Assembly (NCBI RefSeq): GCF_017599325.1
Contig: NZ_JAGFVM010000025.1
Location: 1 to 64,000 of the forward strand
Reading direction: 5' to 3'
Source of the DNA: Marinilactibacillus kalidii
Lineage (GTDB): Bacteria > Bacillota > Bacilli > Lactobacillales > Carnobacteriaceae_A
Length of the DNA: 64,000 nucleotides
In this document: positions 45,816-55,149 of the stretch, in pieces
Layout of the letters: each line of letters starts with the position of its first letter
How positions within the stretch are numbered: position 1 is the first letter of the stretch
Translations under genes and position numbers: made by a program
Notes under the pieces: model-generated
Databases searched by the model: none
The model's input: the letters and a program-made list of their open reading frames with translations, nothing else
Told to the model about the DNA's origin: nothing

Positions 45816-46556
45816 TTAAATTGCTCCGTATCGACGGCTTCTATTCTGATAATCATCTAGCGCTTCGTCTAAGACATCACCTGTGAAATCTGGCCAGAAT
45901 AGTTTTGAGAAATAAAATTCGCTGTAGGCATTTTGCCAAAGTAAGAAGTTACTTAGTCGTTGTTCACCGCTACTCCTGATAAGCAAGTCGACTTCATCAT
46001 AGGGTTGAATTGAGCGTGTCAGCAATTCTGATTGGAGTACCTCTTCAGATATTGCTTTTTTATTCAGTTCTCCGCTGATCACTTTTTCGACGATCGATTT
46101 TGTAGCTTCTACAATTTCAGCACGTCCGCCATAGTTGAACGCAAAATTCAAAATCATTCCTGTATTATTCTTCGTTTGGTCGATCGCTTTCTCAATCGAT
46201 CTTTTTGTCGGACCAGGAACTTTATCCTTAAAACCGATCATATTCACTTTGATATTATTTTCTTGCAGTTCAGGAACAAACCGGTCAAAAAAATTAACGG
46301 GTAGTTGCATTAAAAATTTAACCTCTTGTGGTGGACGTTTCCAATTTTCAGTAGAAAATGCGTAGAGGGTCAATACTTTAACCCCTCTTTCACTAGCCCG
46401 GATCGAAACTCTCTTAATAGCTTCCATACCTTCTTGATGCCCAGCTTTACGTTCTTCACCCATTTTTTCGGCCCATCGACCATTACCATCCATTATAACG
46501 GCTACATGATCTGGTATAAATTTATTGTTATTGTTTAACTGTGGTTGATCTCCCAC
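45816..46556 (-). CDS. uppS: Undecaprenyl diphosphate synthase
   Basis: Cis-prenyltransferase producing the C55 lipid carrier for cell-wall synthesis. Motifs AVIMDGNGRWA, YAFSTENWKRP, FNYGGRAEI and RSSGEQRLSNFLLWQ are intact. GTG start with GGAGG seven bases upstream. First gene of uppS-cdsA-rseP-proS; a plus-strand small gene separates it from frr. Confidence 0.97.
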   Translation of the reverse strand: MGDQPQLNNNNKFIPDHVAVIMDGNGRWAEKMGEERKAGHQEGMEAIKRVSIRASERGVKVLTLYAFSTENWKRPPQEVKFLMQLPVNFFDRFVPELQENNIKVNMIGFKDKVPGPTKRSIEKAIDQTKNNTGMILNFAFNYGGRAEIVEATKSIVEKVISGELNKKAISEEVLQSELLTRSIQPYDEVDLLIRSSGEQRLSNFLLWQNAYSEFYFSKLFWPDFTGDVLDEALDDYQNRSRRYGAI

Positions 46557-46663
46557 ATGAAAACCTCCAAGTATTCAATATACATCTATTCTATTGTAGT
46601 AAATAATTCTTGAAATTACCACATTAAATCCATAAAATTCCTATAAGGATTTATAGATTAGGC

Positions 46664-46699
46664 ATTTAATGATTTAAAACTAGCTTTAAATCATTAAAT
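46664..46699. repeat. Perfect 15-bp inverted repeat upstream of a small ORF
   Basis: Arms ATTTAATGATTTAAA (46664-46678) and its exact reverse complement (46685-46699) around the loop ACTAGC. It ends 24 bases before the -10 of the small plus-strand gene, so it covers the region where the -35 would be. No T-run on either side, so an operator is more likely than a terminator. Confidence 0.8.
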
Positions 46700-46719
46700 T
46701 ATAAAATAAGATTATTGTT

Positions 46720-46728
46720 TGTTATAAT
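46720..46728 (+). promoter_or_regulatory. Extended -10 promoter of the small ORF
   Basis: TGTTATAAT is a perfect extended -10 (TATAAT at 46723-46728). No clear -35 is present, which is usual for this class. Confidence 0.7.
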
Positions 46729-46769
46729 ATATTTAGAAATGATCGTAAAATTCAAGGAGGCGTTTTTAA

Positions 46770-46862
46770 ATGAATAAAGGCATTAAAAAATACGTTATTG
46801 GTCTAATTATCACAACTATCGTAACTAAGTTAGTGAACAAGTATATCATTGATAAACTATAA
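46770..46862 (+). CDS. Small hydrophobic cationic peptide, unknown
   Basis: A 30-codon ORF with AAGGAGG nine bases upstream, its own extended -10 promoter and a terminator 25 bases after the stop. The peptide starts MNKGIKKYVIGLIITTIV and ends KYIIDKL: one hydrophobic stretch (about 8-19) flanked by Lys, with six Lys and one Asp in total. It is the only plus-strand gene between uppS and frr, which adjoin each other in most Firmicutes. Possibilities are a single-pass membrane peptide, a type I toxin or a PSM-like amphipathic peptide; nothing in the sequence decides. Coding is well supported by RBS and promoter, function is not. Confidence 0.65.
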   Translation: MNKGIKKYVIGLIITTIVTKLVNKYIIDKL

Positions 46863-46886
46863 TTTAACTATGTAAACAAAACAAAG

Positions 46887-46925
46887 AATGCAAGGAGACT
46901 ATTTTTCATCTCCTTGCATTTTTTT
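46887..46925. terminator. Terminator of the small ORF, overlapping the frr end
   Basis: AATGCAAGGAGA and TCTCCTTGCATT arms, seven T on the plus strand. It overlaps the frr stop codon and can also form on the minus strand, where the T-run is poorer. Confidence 0.9.
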
Positions 46926-47481
46926 ATACGTCTAAAATTTCTTTTTCTTTTTCTTCAGAAAGCTTGTCGATTGCTGCAACGCTACTATTTGTTAATTTTT
47001 GCACTTCTTCTTCATAGTCATGAAGATCATCTTTAGTTAAATCACCATTTTTTTCTGCTTTTTTAAGGGCATCAATGGCATCGCGACGAATATTACGAAT
47101 AGAGATTTTAGCATTTTCTGCTTCTTTCCCTACTTGTTTAGCGATTTCTTTTCTACGCTCTTCTGTTAGCGCGGGTACCACTAAGCGAATAACTGTCCCA
47201 TCACTTGAAGGTGGAATACCAATATCAGATTGGTTTAATGCTTTTTCAATATCACCGACAGAATTTTGATCATAAGGTGTGATCAATAATACTCTTGCTT
47301 CAGGTACTGAAATTTGAGCTAGTTGATTTAATGGCGTTTCTGCACCATAGTATTCAACATTTACTCTATTTAGCAAGCTTGGGTTTGCTCTTCCTGCTCT
47401 AATCGAACCTAATTCACGTACATAAGATTGTTCTGCTTTTTTCATTCTAGACTGTGTGTCTTTCATTATTTCTTCACTCAT
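46924..47481 (-). CDS. frr: Ribosome recycling factor
   Basis: Splits the post-termination ribosome together with EF-G. About 185 residues: [19 protein letters not shown], the domain II hinge, and [23 protein letters not shown] lies seven bases before ATG 47481; the adjacent ATG 47484 is also possible. Overlaps the end of pyrH, so the two are coupled. Confidence 0.97.
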   Translation of the reverse strand: MSEEIMKDTQSRMKKAEQSYVRELGSIRAGRANPSLLNRVNVEYYGAETPLNQLAQISVPEARVLLITPYDQNSVGDIEKALNQSDIGIPPSSDGTVIRLVVPALTEERRKEIAKQVGKEAENAKISIRNIRRDAIDALKKAEKNGDLTKDDLHDYEEEVQKLTNSSVAAIDKLSEEKEKEILDV

Positions 47482-48205
47482 CATGTGTCCTCCTAACAGT
47501 TGTTCCGATATTTTCTCCTAATACGACACGTTTGATATTACCTGTCTGATTCAGATTGAATACGACTAAAGGCATATCATTGTCCATACTTAGAGAAGAA
47601 GCTGTTGTGTCCATTACTTGTAATGACTGGTTGATAATTTCAAGATACGTTAGTTTATCGTATTTAACAGCATTTTCGTCTTTATTTGGATCAGCTGAGT
47701 AAACACCATCTACATTGTTCTTAGCCATCATAATCACGTCAGCATTGATTTCAGCTGCTCTTAATGCTGCAGTTGTATCTGTTGAGAAATAAGGACTACC
47801 AATACCACCTGCGAAGATAACCACTCGTCCTTTTTCAAGGTGACGAATCGCTTTTCTGCGAATATACGGTTCAGCTACTTGTCTCATTTCGATAGATGTT
47901 TGAACACGCGTAGGTACGCCATTATTTTCTAAACAATCCTGCAGTGCTAGTGCGTTCATAACTGTTGCAATCATGCCCATGTAATCGGCTTGGGAACGTT
48001 CCATTCCCATTTCAGATCCAACATGACCTCTCCAGATATTACCGCCGCCAACAACAATAGCCATTTCAATCCCAAGATCATGAACTTCTTTGATTTCTTG
48101 ACAAATTTCATCAATCGTTGGTGGTTGAATTCCAAATCCAGTGTCTCCAGCTAATGCTTCTCCACTTAATTTCAAAACAATTCGATTATATTTAGGTTCT
48201 AACAT
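47474..48205 (-). CDS. pyrH: UMP kinase
   Basis: Hexameric UMP kinase of pyrimidine nucleotide synthesis. [22 protein letters not shown] and [19 protein letters not shown] are diagnostic. The frame opens at 48220, but ATG 48205 ([12 protein letters not shown]) has GGAGGG seven bases upstream and the normal N-terminus. Confidence 0.97.
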   Translation of the reverse strand: MLEPKYNRIVLKLSGEALAGDTGFGIQPPTIDEICQEIKEVHDLGIEMAIVVGGGNIWRGHVGSEMGMERSQADYMGMIATVMNALALQDCLENNGVPTRVQTSIEMRQVAEPYIRRKAIRHLEKGRVVIFAGGIGSPYFSTDTTAALRAAEINADVIMMAKNNVDGVYSADPNKDENAVKYDKLTYLEIINQSLQVMDTTASSLSMDNDMPLVVFNLNQTGNIKRVVLGENIGTTVRRTHDE

Positions 48206-48295
48206 TTCTTTTCCCTCCATCAGTCATACAGGACTAGTTTAACATATTCCTTCTAATTGGTCATTATTAAAGAAGGCTTTATATGTATCAGGCTC

Positions 48296-48333
48296 TAAAA
48301 AAGGTAGGAACGCTAGTTACTACGTTCCTACCC
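48296..48333 (-). terminator. Terminator of rpsB-tsf
   Basis: Perfect GGTAGGAACG and CGTTCCTACC arms with six T on the minus strand, separating tsf from pyrH. Confidence 0.93.
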
Positions 48334-48351
48334 GAATTTAGAGACTATACC

Positions 48352-49236
48352 TTAATTTTTTCCTAGCTGACTTTGTACTTCAGCAGCGAAATCTTCAGAA
48401 CGTTTTTCAATTCCTTCTCCAACTTCATAGCGGATGAATGATTTGATTGTTGCGCCATTCTCTTTCAAGTATTGGCCAACAGTTTTATCTGAATCTTTAA
48501 CGTATGGCTGATCAACAAGGCTGATCTCAGCTAACCATTTGCTTAAACGGCCTTGGACCATTTTTTCAACGATATTAGCTGGTTTACCTTCGTTTTTAGC
48601 TTGTTCTGAAAGTACGTTTAATTCGTGATCGCGTGTTTCTTGAGGCACTTCATCACGAGTGATGTATTTAGGGTTGATAGCAGCAATGTGCATTGCAACA
48701 TTACGTGCTACTTCTTCATTATCTGTTCCTTCAAGAAGTGCAAGAACAGTAATACGTCCACCCATGTGCTCATAGTCACCGAAAACTTGGTTATCTGTTT
48801 TTTCTAAAAGCGCAAAACGACGTAGAGTGATTTTCTCTCCGATTGTTTGTGTAGCTTCAGTAATAACAGCGTTAACTGTTTCGCCGTTCATTTCAACTTC
48901 TAGTGCTTCTTCAACAGTCGCTGGTTTGTTTTCAACGATTGATTTAGAAATGTTTTTAACTAGGTTCTGGAATTTTTCGTTTTTAGAAACGAAATCAGTT
49001 TCAGAGTTGATTTCAGCGATTGCAGCAGAGTTACCTGCAGAATATACGTTAGCTAATCCTTCAGCCGCAATACGGTCTGCTTTTTTAGCTGCTTTAGAAA
49101 CACCTTTTTCGCGTAGATAATCTACTGCTGCTTCTAAATCTCCGTCTGTTTCTACAAGAGCTTTCTTAGCGTCCATCATTCCAACGCCTGTTTTGTCGCG
49201 CAATTCTTTTACTTGAGCTGCTTTAATGTTTGCCAA
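48352..49236 (-). CDS. tsf: Elongation factor Ts
   Basis: EF-Tu nucleotide exchange factor, 294 residues. N-terminal UBA-like domain [19 protein letters not shown], then the [12 protein letters not shown] and [11 protein letters not shown] motifs of the core. 52 bases after rpsB. Confidence 0.98.
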   Translation of the reverse strand: MANIKAAQVKELRDKTGVGMMDAKKALVETDGDLEAAVDYLREKGVSKAAKKADRIAAEGLANVYSAGNSAAIAEINSETDFVSKNEKFQNLVKNISKSIVENKPATVEEALEVEMNGETVNAVITEATQTIGEKITLRRFALLEKTDNQVFGDYEHMGGRITVLALLEGTDNEEVARNVAMHIAAINPKYITRDEVPQETRDHELNVLSEQAKNEGKPANIVEKMVQGRLSKWLAEISLVDQPYVKDSDKTVGQYLKENGATIKSFIRYEVGEGIEKRSEDFAAEVQSQLGKN

Positions 49237-49288
49237 TGTTATTCCTCCTAATCGAACTGTAACTAATTTTTAGTTTTTTAATTAAAAA

Positions 49289-50047
49289 TTATTCGTTGTC
49301 GCCTTCAACAACTTCAACAATTTCATCAAGTGAATCAGATTTAACTTCTTCTTCTGTTACTTCTTCACCTTGGTTTCCTTCGATAATAGCGTCAGCAACT
49401 GTTTTAGTTAATAATTTAACTGCACGGATTGCATCGTCATTTGAAGGGATGATTACATCGATTTCGTCAGGGTCACAGTTTGTATCAACCATAGCGATGA
49501 TAGGGATGTTCAATTTTTGTGCTTCTTTTACTGCGATGTGCTCTTTACGAGGATCAACAATAAATAGCGCGTCAGGACGTTTAGGCATATCTTTGATTCC
49601 GCCCAAGAATTTTTCTAAGCGGTCACGTTCTTTAATCAAGATACCCACTTCTTTTTTAGGAAGTGCTTCGAAAGTACCGTCTTCTTCCATTTTTTCAAGT
49701 TGTTTCAAGCGAGTGATACGTTTTTGGATCGTATCCCAGTTTGTTAACGTTCCACCCAACCAACGGTGGTTGATGTAGTAAGCGCCAGCTCTGATTGCTT
49801 CTTCTTTAATTGCATCTTGTGCTTGTTTTTTTGTTCCTACAAAAAGAACTGTTCCGCCATCTTCAGCGATTTCACGAACATAGTTGTATGCTTGGTCGAT
49901 CATACGAACTGTTTTTTGTAAATCGATGATGTAGATACCGTTTCTTTCTGTGAAGATATAACGTTTCATTTTCGGGTTCCAGCGACGTGTCTGGTGACCA
50001 AAGTGAACGCCTGATTCTAATAGTTGTTTCATTGATACTACTGCCAT
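49289..50047 (-). CDS. rpsB: 30S ribosomal protein S2
   Basis: 252 residues. [22 protein letters not shown] and the [14 protein letters not shown] motif are unmistakable; an acidic C-terminal tail follows residue 225. GGAGG precedes the ATG. Heads rpsB-tsf with a leader of about 120 nt that may form hairpins. Confidence 0.98.
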   Translation of the reverse strand: MAVVSMKQLLESGVHFGHQTRRWNPKMKRYIFTERNGIYIIDLQKTVRMIDQAYNYVREIAEDGGTVLFVGTKKQAQDAIKEEAIRAGAYYINHRWLGGTLTNWDTIQKRITRLKQLEKMEEDGTFEALPKKEVGILIKERDRLEKFLGGIKDMPKRPDALFIVDPRKEHIAVKEAQKLNIPIIAMVDTNCDPDEIDVIIPSNDDAIRAVKLLTKTVADAIIEGNQGEEVTEEEVKSDSLDEIVEVVEGDNE

Positions 50048-50175
50048 TTGTACATTCCTCCATTGTGGTTTTTTTCTTCCTTTGTTTTCATTTGTATGAA
50101 GACTCCATGGCTACAGAGCACCTTTCACTACATCCAACAAAGTGTGAAATTAGTGTAATTTTTACACCATTGTTA

Positions 50176-50204
50176 ATTATACACATTCTATTTATGAATT
50201 GCAA
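50176..50204 (-). promoter_or_regulatory. rpsB promoter
   Basis: TTGCAA (50204-50199), exact 17-base spacer, TATAAT (50181-50176). Confidence 0.82.
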
Positions 50205-50220
50205 ACGCAAAAAATAAAAC

Positions 50221-50249
50221 TTGATTCTTAACAGTGATTATCGCATACT
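50221..50249 (+). promoter_or_regulatory. plsC promoter candidate
   Basis: TTGATT, 17-base spacer, CATACT on the plus strand, 40 bases before the GTG start. Confidence 0.5.
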
Positions 50250-50288
50250 AATTAAGTTCAGATAAATCGTTAAAGGAAGTGTCTATAC

Positions 50289-50900
50289 GTGTTTTTTTCT
50301 GTTGTACGAGGCATCATTCGGGTGCTGATATTTATTTTTAATGGTAAACCTACTTATATTAATCGAGATAAACTACCAAAAGACGAAACGTACGTCTTGA
50401 TTGCTCCGCACAGATCAATCATAGATCCAGTATTTATCGCACTGGCAGCAAGTCCGCGTCAATTTTGTTTCATGGCTAAGAGAGAACTTTTTAAGAATAA
50501 ATTCTTTGGATGGTTCATTTCAAATTTGAATGCTTTTCCGGTAGATAGAGATAATCCAAAGCCAAGCGCAATCAAACAACCTATCAAAATATTAAAGGAA
50601 AACAAGCTAAGTTTAGTGATTTTCCCTTCTGGAACGAGACACTCTAAAGAATTAAAGGGTGGTGCCGTTACAATAGCGAGAATGAGTAAACGTCAAATCG
50701 TTCCTGTTGTGTATGAAGGTCCTTACTCGATAAAAGAAATTTTCCAACGTAAAAAAGCGATTGTTAAGATCGGTGACCCTTTTTATGTTGAAAGAAAAAT
50801 CGAAGGTATTGAAGACGTGAACCAATATTACTCCGATAAAATCCAACGTGCTTTTGAAGAACTCGATCAATTACAAACAGAAAAGAGCATGCCTAAATAA
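50289..50900 (+). CDS. plsC: 1-acyl-sn-glycerol-3-phosphate acyltransferase
   Basis: Acylates lysophosphatidate to phosphatidate, feeding CdsA. The catalytic HX4D box is APHRSIIDPVF and the glycerophosphate-binding block is FPSGTRHSKELKGGAV. A 203-residue membrane-associated protein with a hydrophobic N-terminus. GTG start with AAAGGA about 11 bases upstream. Monocistronic; the terminator overlaps its last codons. Confidence 0.93.
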   Translation: MFFSVVRGIIRVLIFIFNGKPTYINRDKLPKDETYVLIAPHRSIIDPVFIALAASPRQFCFMAKRELFKNKFFGWFISNLNAFPVDRDNPKPSAIKQPIKILKENKLSLVIFPSGTRHSKELKGGAVTIARMSKRQIVPVVYEGPYSIKEIFQRKKAIVKIGDPFYVERKIEGIEDVNQYYSDKIQRAFEELDQLQTEKSMPK

Positions 50901-50920
50901 TTAGGCACGCTCTTTTTTTT
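50881..50920. terminator. Shared terminator of plsC and the ABC exporter
   Basis: AGAGC-TGCCTAA and TTAGGCA-GCTCT arms, eight T on the plus strand and TTTT on the minus strand, between convergent genes. Confidence 0.9.
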
Positions 50921-52712
50921 ATCCGTTTAATTGTAATCCAATATTTTGTAATTCATACATATCTTTATATTTCCCACCGCTAGCAATCAATTCATCATGC
51001 GAACCACGCTCAATGATTCGACCATTATCCAGTACCAATATCTGGTCTGCATCTCTAATCGTTGAAAGTCTATGCGCGATTGCTACGGTAGTCCGTCCCT
51101 TACGCATACGATTTAGTCCTTCTTGAATAAGTGCTTCTGTTTCTGTATCGATATTCGCAGTCGCTTCATCAAGGATAAGGATCTTCGGATCTCTAACGAT
51201 CGTGCTGGCAAATGAAATCAATTGTTTCTGTCCGCTAGAAAAACTTGCTCCTCGCTCAACTACTTTCGCATCATATTCTCCAGGTAATTCTTCAATAAAT
51301 CGATCAGCTTGAACAAATCTCGCCGCTTGAATAATCTCACGGTCTTTGATCTGATCATTTTTTATTCGAATATTATCCTTTATCGTTCCATAAAAAAGGA
51401 ACGAATCTTGAAGCACTAATCCAGTTTTATGTCTGAGTTCTCTCATTGGGTATTCCAGAATCGATCTGCCATCGATCAAAACCTCACCACTTTGGAAATC
51501 GTAGAACCTCATCAGTACATTAATAATAGAAGACTTCCCACTACCTGTATGACCAACTAATGCGACTGTTTCTCCAGGATTAACCGTAAAGTTAATATTC
51601 TTCAGCACATCCGTCTTCCCATCGTATGAGAAAGATACGTCTTTAAACTCGATTTTTCCAATTTCGATAGTAGCTTCTGGCTTATCTTCTTGATCAGGAA
51701 CGTATTCTTCATTATCCATAACTGTCAAAATACGGCTACTTGATATGATCCCATCTTGAAATAAACTGAGACTATCCATCAATCTTGTCAAAGGTCTGAA
51801 AAAATCATTGGCATAAGAAGTGAAAGCATAAATAATGCCTACTTCTACTGGATTTTGCAAGGCATTCACTCCGAAGATACCAAGAATCAAGACAACCGCC
51901 ATCGTATATAAAAAGTTAATTACTGGACTTAACAAAATAGCATTGATTCTAACCATTGAATACCTAGAGTCATAATATGACTGATTCGTTTCTTCAAATT
52001 CTTTCTGCAGTCTTCTTTCCTGTCTAAATTGCTGAATTATCGACATACCGTTGATTGTTTCCGCTAGTTTTGTATTCAATGAGCTTAACTTCGATTTCAT
52101 TTCGATATAGGTTTTCGAGCTATATACTTGATAAAAGCGAATCACTAACAGTAATACTGGCGCAAATAATAAAATCCATACGGCAACTGACGCGTCCAGG
52201 AAAAACATTGCTCCTAGCGAGATCACAACACCGAACACACCTTGCATAATCGTAAGGAAAACATTCCAAAAATCTTTCATCGCTTCTGTATCGTTCGTCG
52301 CTCTGGTAATGATCCAGCCTGTAGAAGTCTGGTCAAAAAAGCGCATGCCTAAACTATGGAGCTTTGTATATAAACTTTCTCTAATATGTTTGACTGTTTT
52401 TTCTGAGGCCATATTGAAAATATACAATTCAAAATACCAGACAATCATTCTAATCAAGGTAACGCCAAAATGAAGTGAAGCAAAGAAAATAATTGTACGT
52501 AACGTCGCTGCACCAGGTGTTAAATGGTCATCAATAAACACTTGAATGATTCTCGGGAGAATGGCATTGATTATAGCCAATACAACACTTAAACTGATTG
52601 CAATCGCAAACTGGTATCTATATGGATGAGCATATTTAAGAATGCGTTTAAGGACATGCATTTGCTCTTTAAAAGGCATCGTCTGTTTCTTTGACATTTC
52701 TTGCTGTTCCAT
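50919..52712 (-). CDS. ABC exporter half-transporter, catalytically complete subunit
   Basis: A 597-residue fused membrane and ATPase subunit with six helices (about 35-320), Walker A GHTGSGKSS, Walker B with catalytic Glu ILILDEATANID, and an atypical signature FSSGQKQ. Paired with the upstream gene, which has ILDDS instead of ILDE. This division is characteristic of heterodimeric multidrug exporters of the LmrCD/EfrCD/BmrCD type: the consensus site uses this Glu with the partner's normal LSGGQ. Start and stop overlap the partner (TAATG). Confidence 0.92.
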   Translation of the reverse strand: MEQQEMSKKQTMPFKEQMHVLKRILKYAHPYRYQFAIAISLSVVLAIINAILPRIIQVFIDDHLTPGAATLRTIIFFASLHFGVTLIRMIVWYFELYIFNMASEKTVKHIRESLYTKLHSLGMRFFDQTSTGWIITRATNDTEAMKDFWNVFLTIMQGVFGVVISLGAMFFLDASVAVWILLFAPVLLLVIRFYQVYSSKTYIEMKSKLSSLNTKLAETINGMSIIQQFRQERRLQKEFEETNQSYYDSRYSMVRINAILLSPVINFLYTMAVVLILGIFGVNALQNPVEVGIIYAFTSYANDFFRPLTRLMDSLSLFQDGIISSSRILTVMDNEEYVPDQEDKPEATIEIGKIEFKDVSFSYDGKTDVLKNINFTVNPGETVALVGHTGSGKSSIINVLMRFYDFQSGEVLIDGRSILEYPMRELRHKTGLVLQDSFLFYGTIKDNIRIKNDQIKDREIIQAARFVQADRFIEELPGEYDAKVVERGASFSSGQKQLISFASTIVRDPKILILDEATANIDTETEALIQEGLNRMRKGRTTVAIAHRLSTIRDADQILVLDNGRIIERGSHDELIASGGKYKDMYELQNIGLQLNG

Positions 52713-54463
52713 TATAGCTCATCCCCTTCCAGTTTTTGCTCTAATTGCTGTTGTTGGTACATATCTTTATACCATCCGTCTAAAAGGAGCAATTCATTAT
52801 GTGTTCCTCTTTCTACGATCGTTCCTTTTTCTACAACAACGATCTCTTCGGCATGCATAACAGAACTGATTCTATGTGCAGCGATAATCGTTGTCTGATC
52901 TTTTCGTTTTTGTTTCAGTCCAGAAAGAATAGTCTCTTCTGTTTTTGCATCTACGGCAGATAACGAATCATCCAGAATCATTAACTCTGGATTTGTTATG
53001 ATCGCTCTCGCAATAGATATTCGCTGTTTCTGTCCGCCGGATAACGAAACGCCTCGTTCTCCCACTTGTGTGTCGTAACCGTTCGGTAGTTGAAGAATAT
53101 CTTCATGTATATCCGCTAGTTTCGCAGCTTCTTCTACTACACTTTGCGGCATAGTCGGATCAGCAAACCGAATATTATCTCTGATTGTTGTAGAGAACAA
53201 GTAGTTATCTTGTGGTATATAACCGATCTGTTGTAACAAGGCATTAAGTGTGTAATCTTTAATATCGTAACCACCGTAGGTGACTAGACCTTTATAATGA
53301 TCATATTCTCTTAATAAAAGCTTAAGAATCGTTGTTTTTCCAGCACCCGTTTTTCCTACCACACCTAATGTATGACCTTTTTTCAGATTGAAATGTACGT
53401 CATGTAAAGTGACCACTTCGTCATCAGGATAAGTGAATGCTCTTATTTCAAATTCAAGATTTCCATTTATCGGTGTATCAATAGAGCCATCTCTTTCGAT
53501 GATAGAAGATTCTTCTCTTAAAAGATTTTCGATACGATCATAACTAGCTGATCCTCTTTCAATAATATTAAATAATCTCCCTATGGCGAACATCGGCCAA
53601 ACCAACATTCCTATATAATTGATAAAGGTAACAAAATCCCCAATCGTTATTTCATTGCCTGTAATCAAAATCCCCCCTACCAGAATCGTCAGGAAGTATG
53701 AGACACCCATGATCAATGTAATTGCCGGGTCAAACAATGAATCTATTTTGTAAACGAGTCTATTTTTTGCGACTACGTTATCTGTTTGCACTTTAAATTC
53801 TTCAATATCCTCTGCTTCTTGACCAAACGTTTTCAGTACTTTTATACCTTGAATACTTTCTTGTACTTTGTCATTTAATTGCGAGAAGGAGGCTTGTGCA
53901 TCTCTGAAACGAAGGTGTAATTTACGACCTAAAACTCTGGAAGAAATGGCTAGTAATGGTAACGGAATGACAGCTAATAACGTTAGTCTCCAGTCAACTA
54001 AAAAAATCATGGCTAATAATGTCGTTAACCCTACACTGATCGCATCTGCCATAGTGAGAATTCCGCCTCCAGCAACCATGCGTAGCCCTCTTAAGTCATT
54101 CGTTGCATGAGCCATCAAGTCTCCTGCACGATATTTTTGAAAAAACTGACTATCCATATTGGTAAAATGATTATATAATTGCGCTCTTACTAACTGCTCC
54201 AACTTTGCAGCATTTCCCCATATTCTCATTCGCCAGATGTATCGGAATAAATATTGGCCAACAGCTGAAGCAGCTAATATGCTTAGCCAAAATGTCAATG
54301 AATGACTTGTTATACTATTTGTTTCAATCTCATCTACGACGATTCCGATAATTCTCGGAGGGATTAATTGAAGTAAAGCTACTGTAATGAGAGAAAATAT
54401 CCCTATAATATATGATTTTTTTTCTTGACGGAAAAACCAACCTAACCGCTTGAATATGTCCAT
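52712..54463 (-). CDS. ABC exporter half-transporter, degenerate-site subunit
   Basis: A 583-residue half-transporter: membrane domain about 15-300, Walker A GKTGAGKTT, normal signature LSGGQKQR, Walker B MILDDSLSAVD with Asp in place of the catalytic Glu. Known LmrC/BmrC-like partners have the same change. With the downstream gene it should form a heterodimeric exporter of drugs or lipids; the substrate cannot be read from sequence. First gene of the pair. Confidence 0.92.
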   Translation of the reverse strand: MDIFKRLGWFFRQEKKSYIIGIFSLITVALLQLIPPRIIGIVVDEIETNSITSHSLTFWLSILAASAVGQYLFRYIWRMRIWGNAAKLEQLVRAQLYNHFTNMDSQFFQKYRAGDLMAHATNDLRGLRMVAGGGILTMADAISVGLTTLLAMIFLVDWRLTLLAVIPLPLLAISSRVLGRKLHLRFRDAQASFSQLNDKVQESIQGIKVLKTFGQEAEDIEEFKVQTDNVVAKNRLVYKIDSLFDPAITLIMGVSYFLTILVGGILITGNEITIGDFVTFINYIGMLVWPMFAIGRLFNIIERGSASYDRIENLLREESSIIERDGSIDTPINGNLEFEIRAFTYPDDEVVTLHDVHFNLKKGHTLGVVGKTGAGKTTILKLLLREYDHYKGLVTYGGYDIKDYTLNALLQQIGYIPQDNYLFSTTIRDNIRFADPTMPQSVVEEAAKLADIHEDILQLPNGYDTQVGERGVSLSGGQKQRISIARAIITNPELMILDDSLSAVDAKTEETILSGLKQKRKDQTTIIAAHRISSVMHAEEIVVVEKGTIVERGTHNELLLLDGWYKDMYQQQQLEQKLEGDEL

Positions 54464-54542
54464 AGAATCTTTTCTCCTGTTCTCTTATTTTGAATCCTTA
54501 TCTGCTGTTATAACTGATTATGACACTGTGTCATACCGATTT

Positions 54543-54572
54543 AAAAAAAGAACGGGCAAAATTGCTGCCCGC
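54543..54572 (-). terminator. Terminator of yneF
   Basis: CGGGCA and TGCCCG arms and seven T on the minus strand, between yneF and the ABC genes. Confidence 0.88.
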
Positions 54573-54631
54573 TGATCAAATCATAACCGTAATGTGATTA
54601 TTGACTAAATAGAAAAAATAGTCAAAACTTA

Positions 54632-54871
54632 TTACTTCTTATTTTTTGGATTCTTTTTTTGTTGAGATTTCATTTGACTCATCATCTGATTGATTTTTCT
54701 TTCAGAAGGTTTTTGACCCATTTGAAGCATCATCATACGCAGCATATTTTCATCGATTGGTGGATTCTTTTCAAAATAATCCATCATGTACTTTCTTGAA
54801 ATGAAAAACCCACCAACTAAACCTACGATAAGTGCGATCACAATTAAAAGAATAGCTATTCCTGTTTGCAT
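54632..54871 (-). CDS. yneF: YneF-family (UPF0154) small membrane protein
   Basis: About 79 residues: one N-terminal membrane helix ([19 protein letters not shown]), then the family stretch [19 protein letters not shown] and a Met/Lys/Gln-rich cytosolic tail. Function unknown. ATG 54871 has AGGAG seven bases upstream and is preferred over 54877. The position downstream of tkt matches Bacillus. Confidence 0.9.
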   Translation of the reverse strand: MQTGIAILLIVIALIVGLVGGFFISRKYMMDYFEKNPPIDENMLRMMMLQMGQKPSERKINQMMSQMKSQQKKNPKNKK

Positions 54872-55033
54872 ATTCATACTCCTCTCTTCAACATACTTAT
54901 TATTTAACCACTACTTCACATTGAATATTGATTATTTCTTTTATAAAGCAGCTCTAAATACTCACTCGACTATTTTACACAACTTTCAACAAAAAATAAA
55001 CCTTTAGTCTATTAATATTGTTGGTTTCAGAAT

Positions 55034-55130
55034 AAAAACAGTGATTCTGTCGATATCAGTCAAGCCCAAGAAGAGACATTGTACGTCCTAGTATCTTCTA
55101 AAAGGGTCATTGACAGCGACAAAATCACTG
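55034..55130 (-). terminator. Large branched terminator hairpin of tkt
   Basis: Outer arms 55039-55052 and 55117-55130 (14 bp, one mismatch) end on the minus strand in CACTG plus TTTTT. Nested inside are two further stems, GTCAA-CCC with GGG-TTGAC, and AGAAGA-AC with GT-TCTTCT. Much longer than the other terminators here. Confidence 0.75.
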
Positions 55131-55149
55131 CTCATTCAATCTCGATTAT

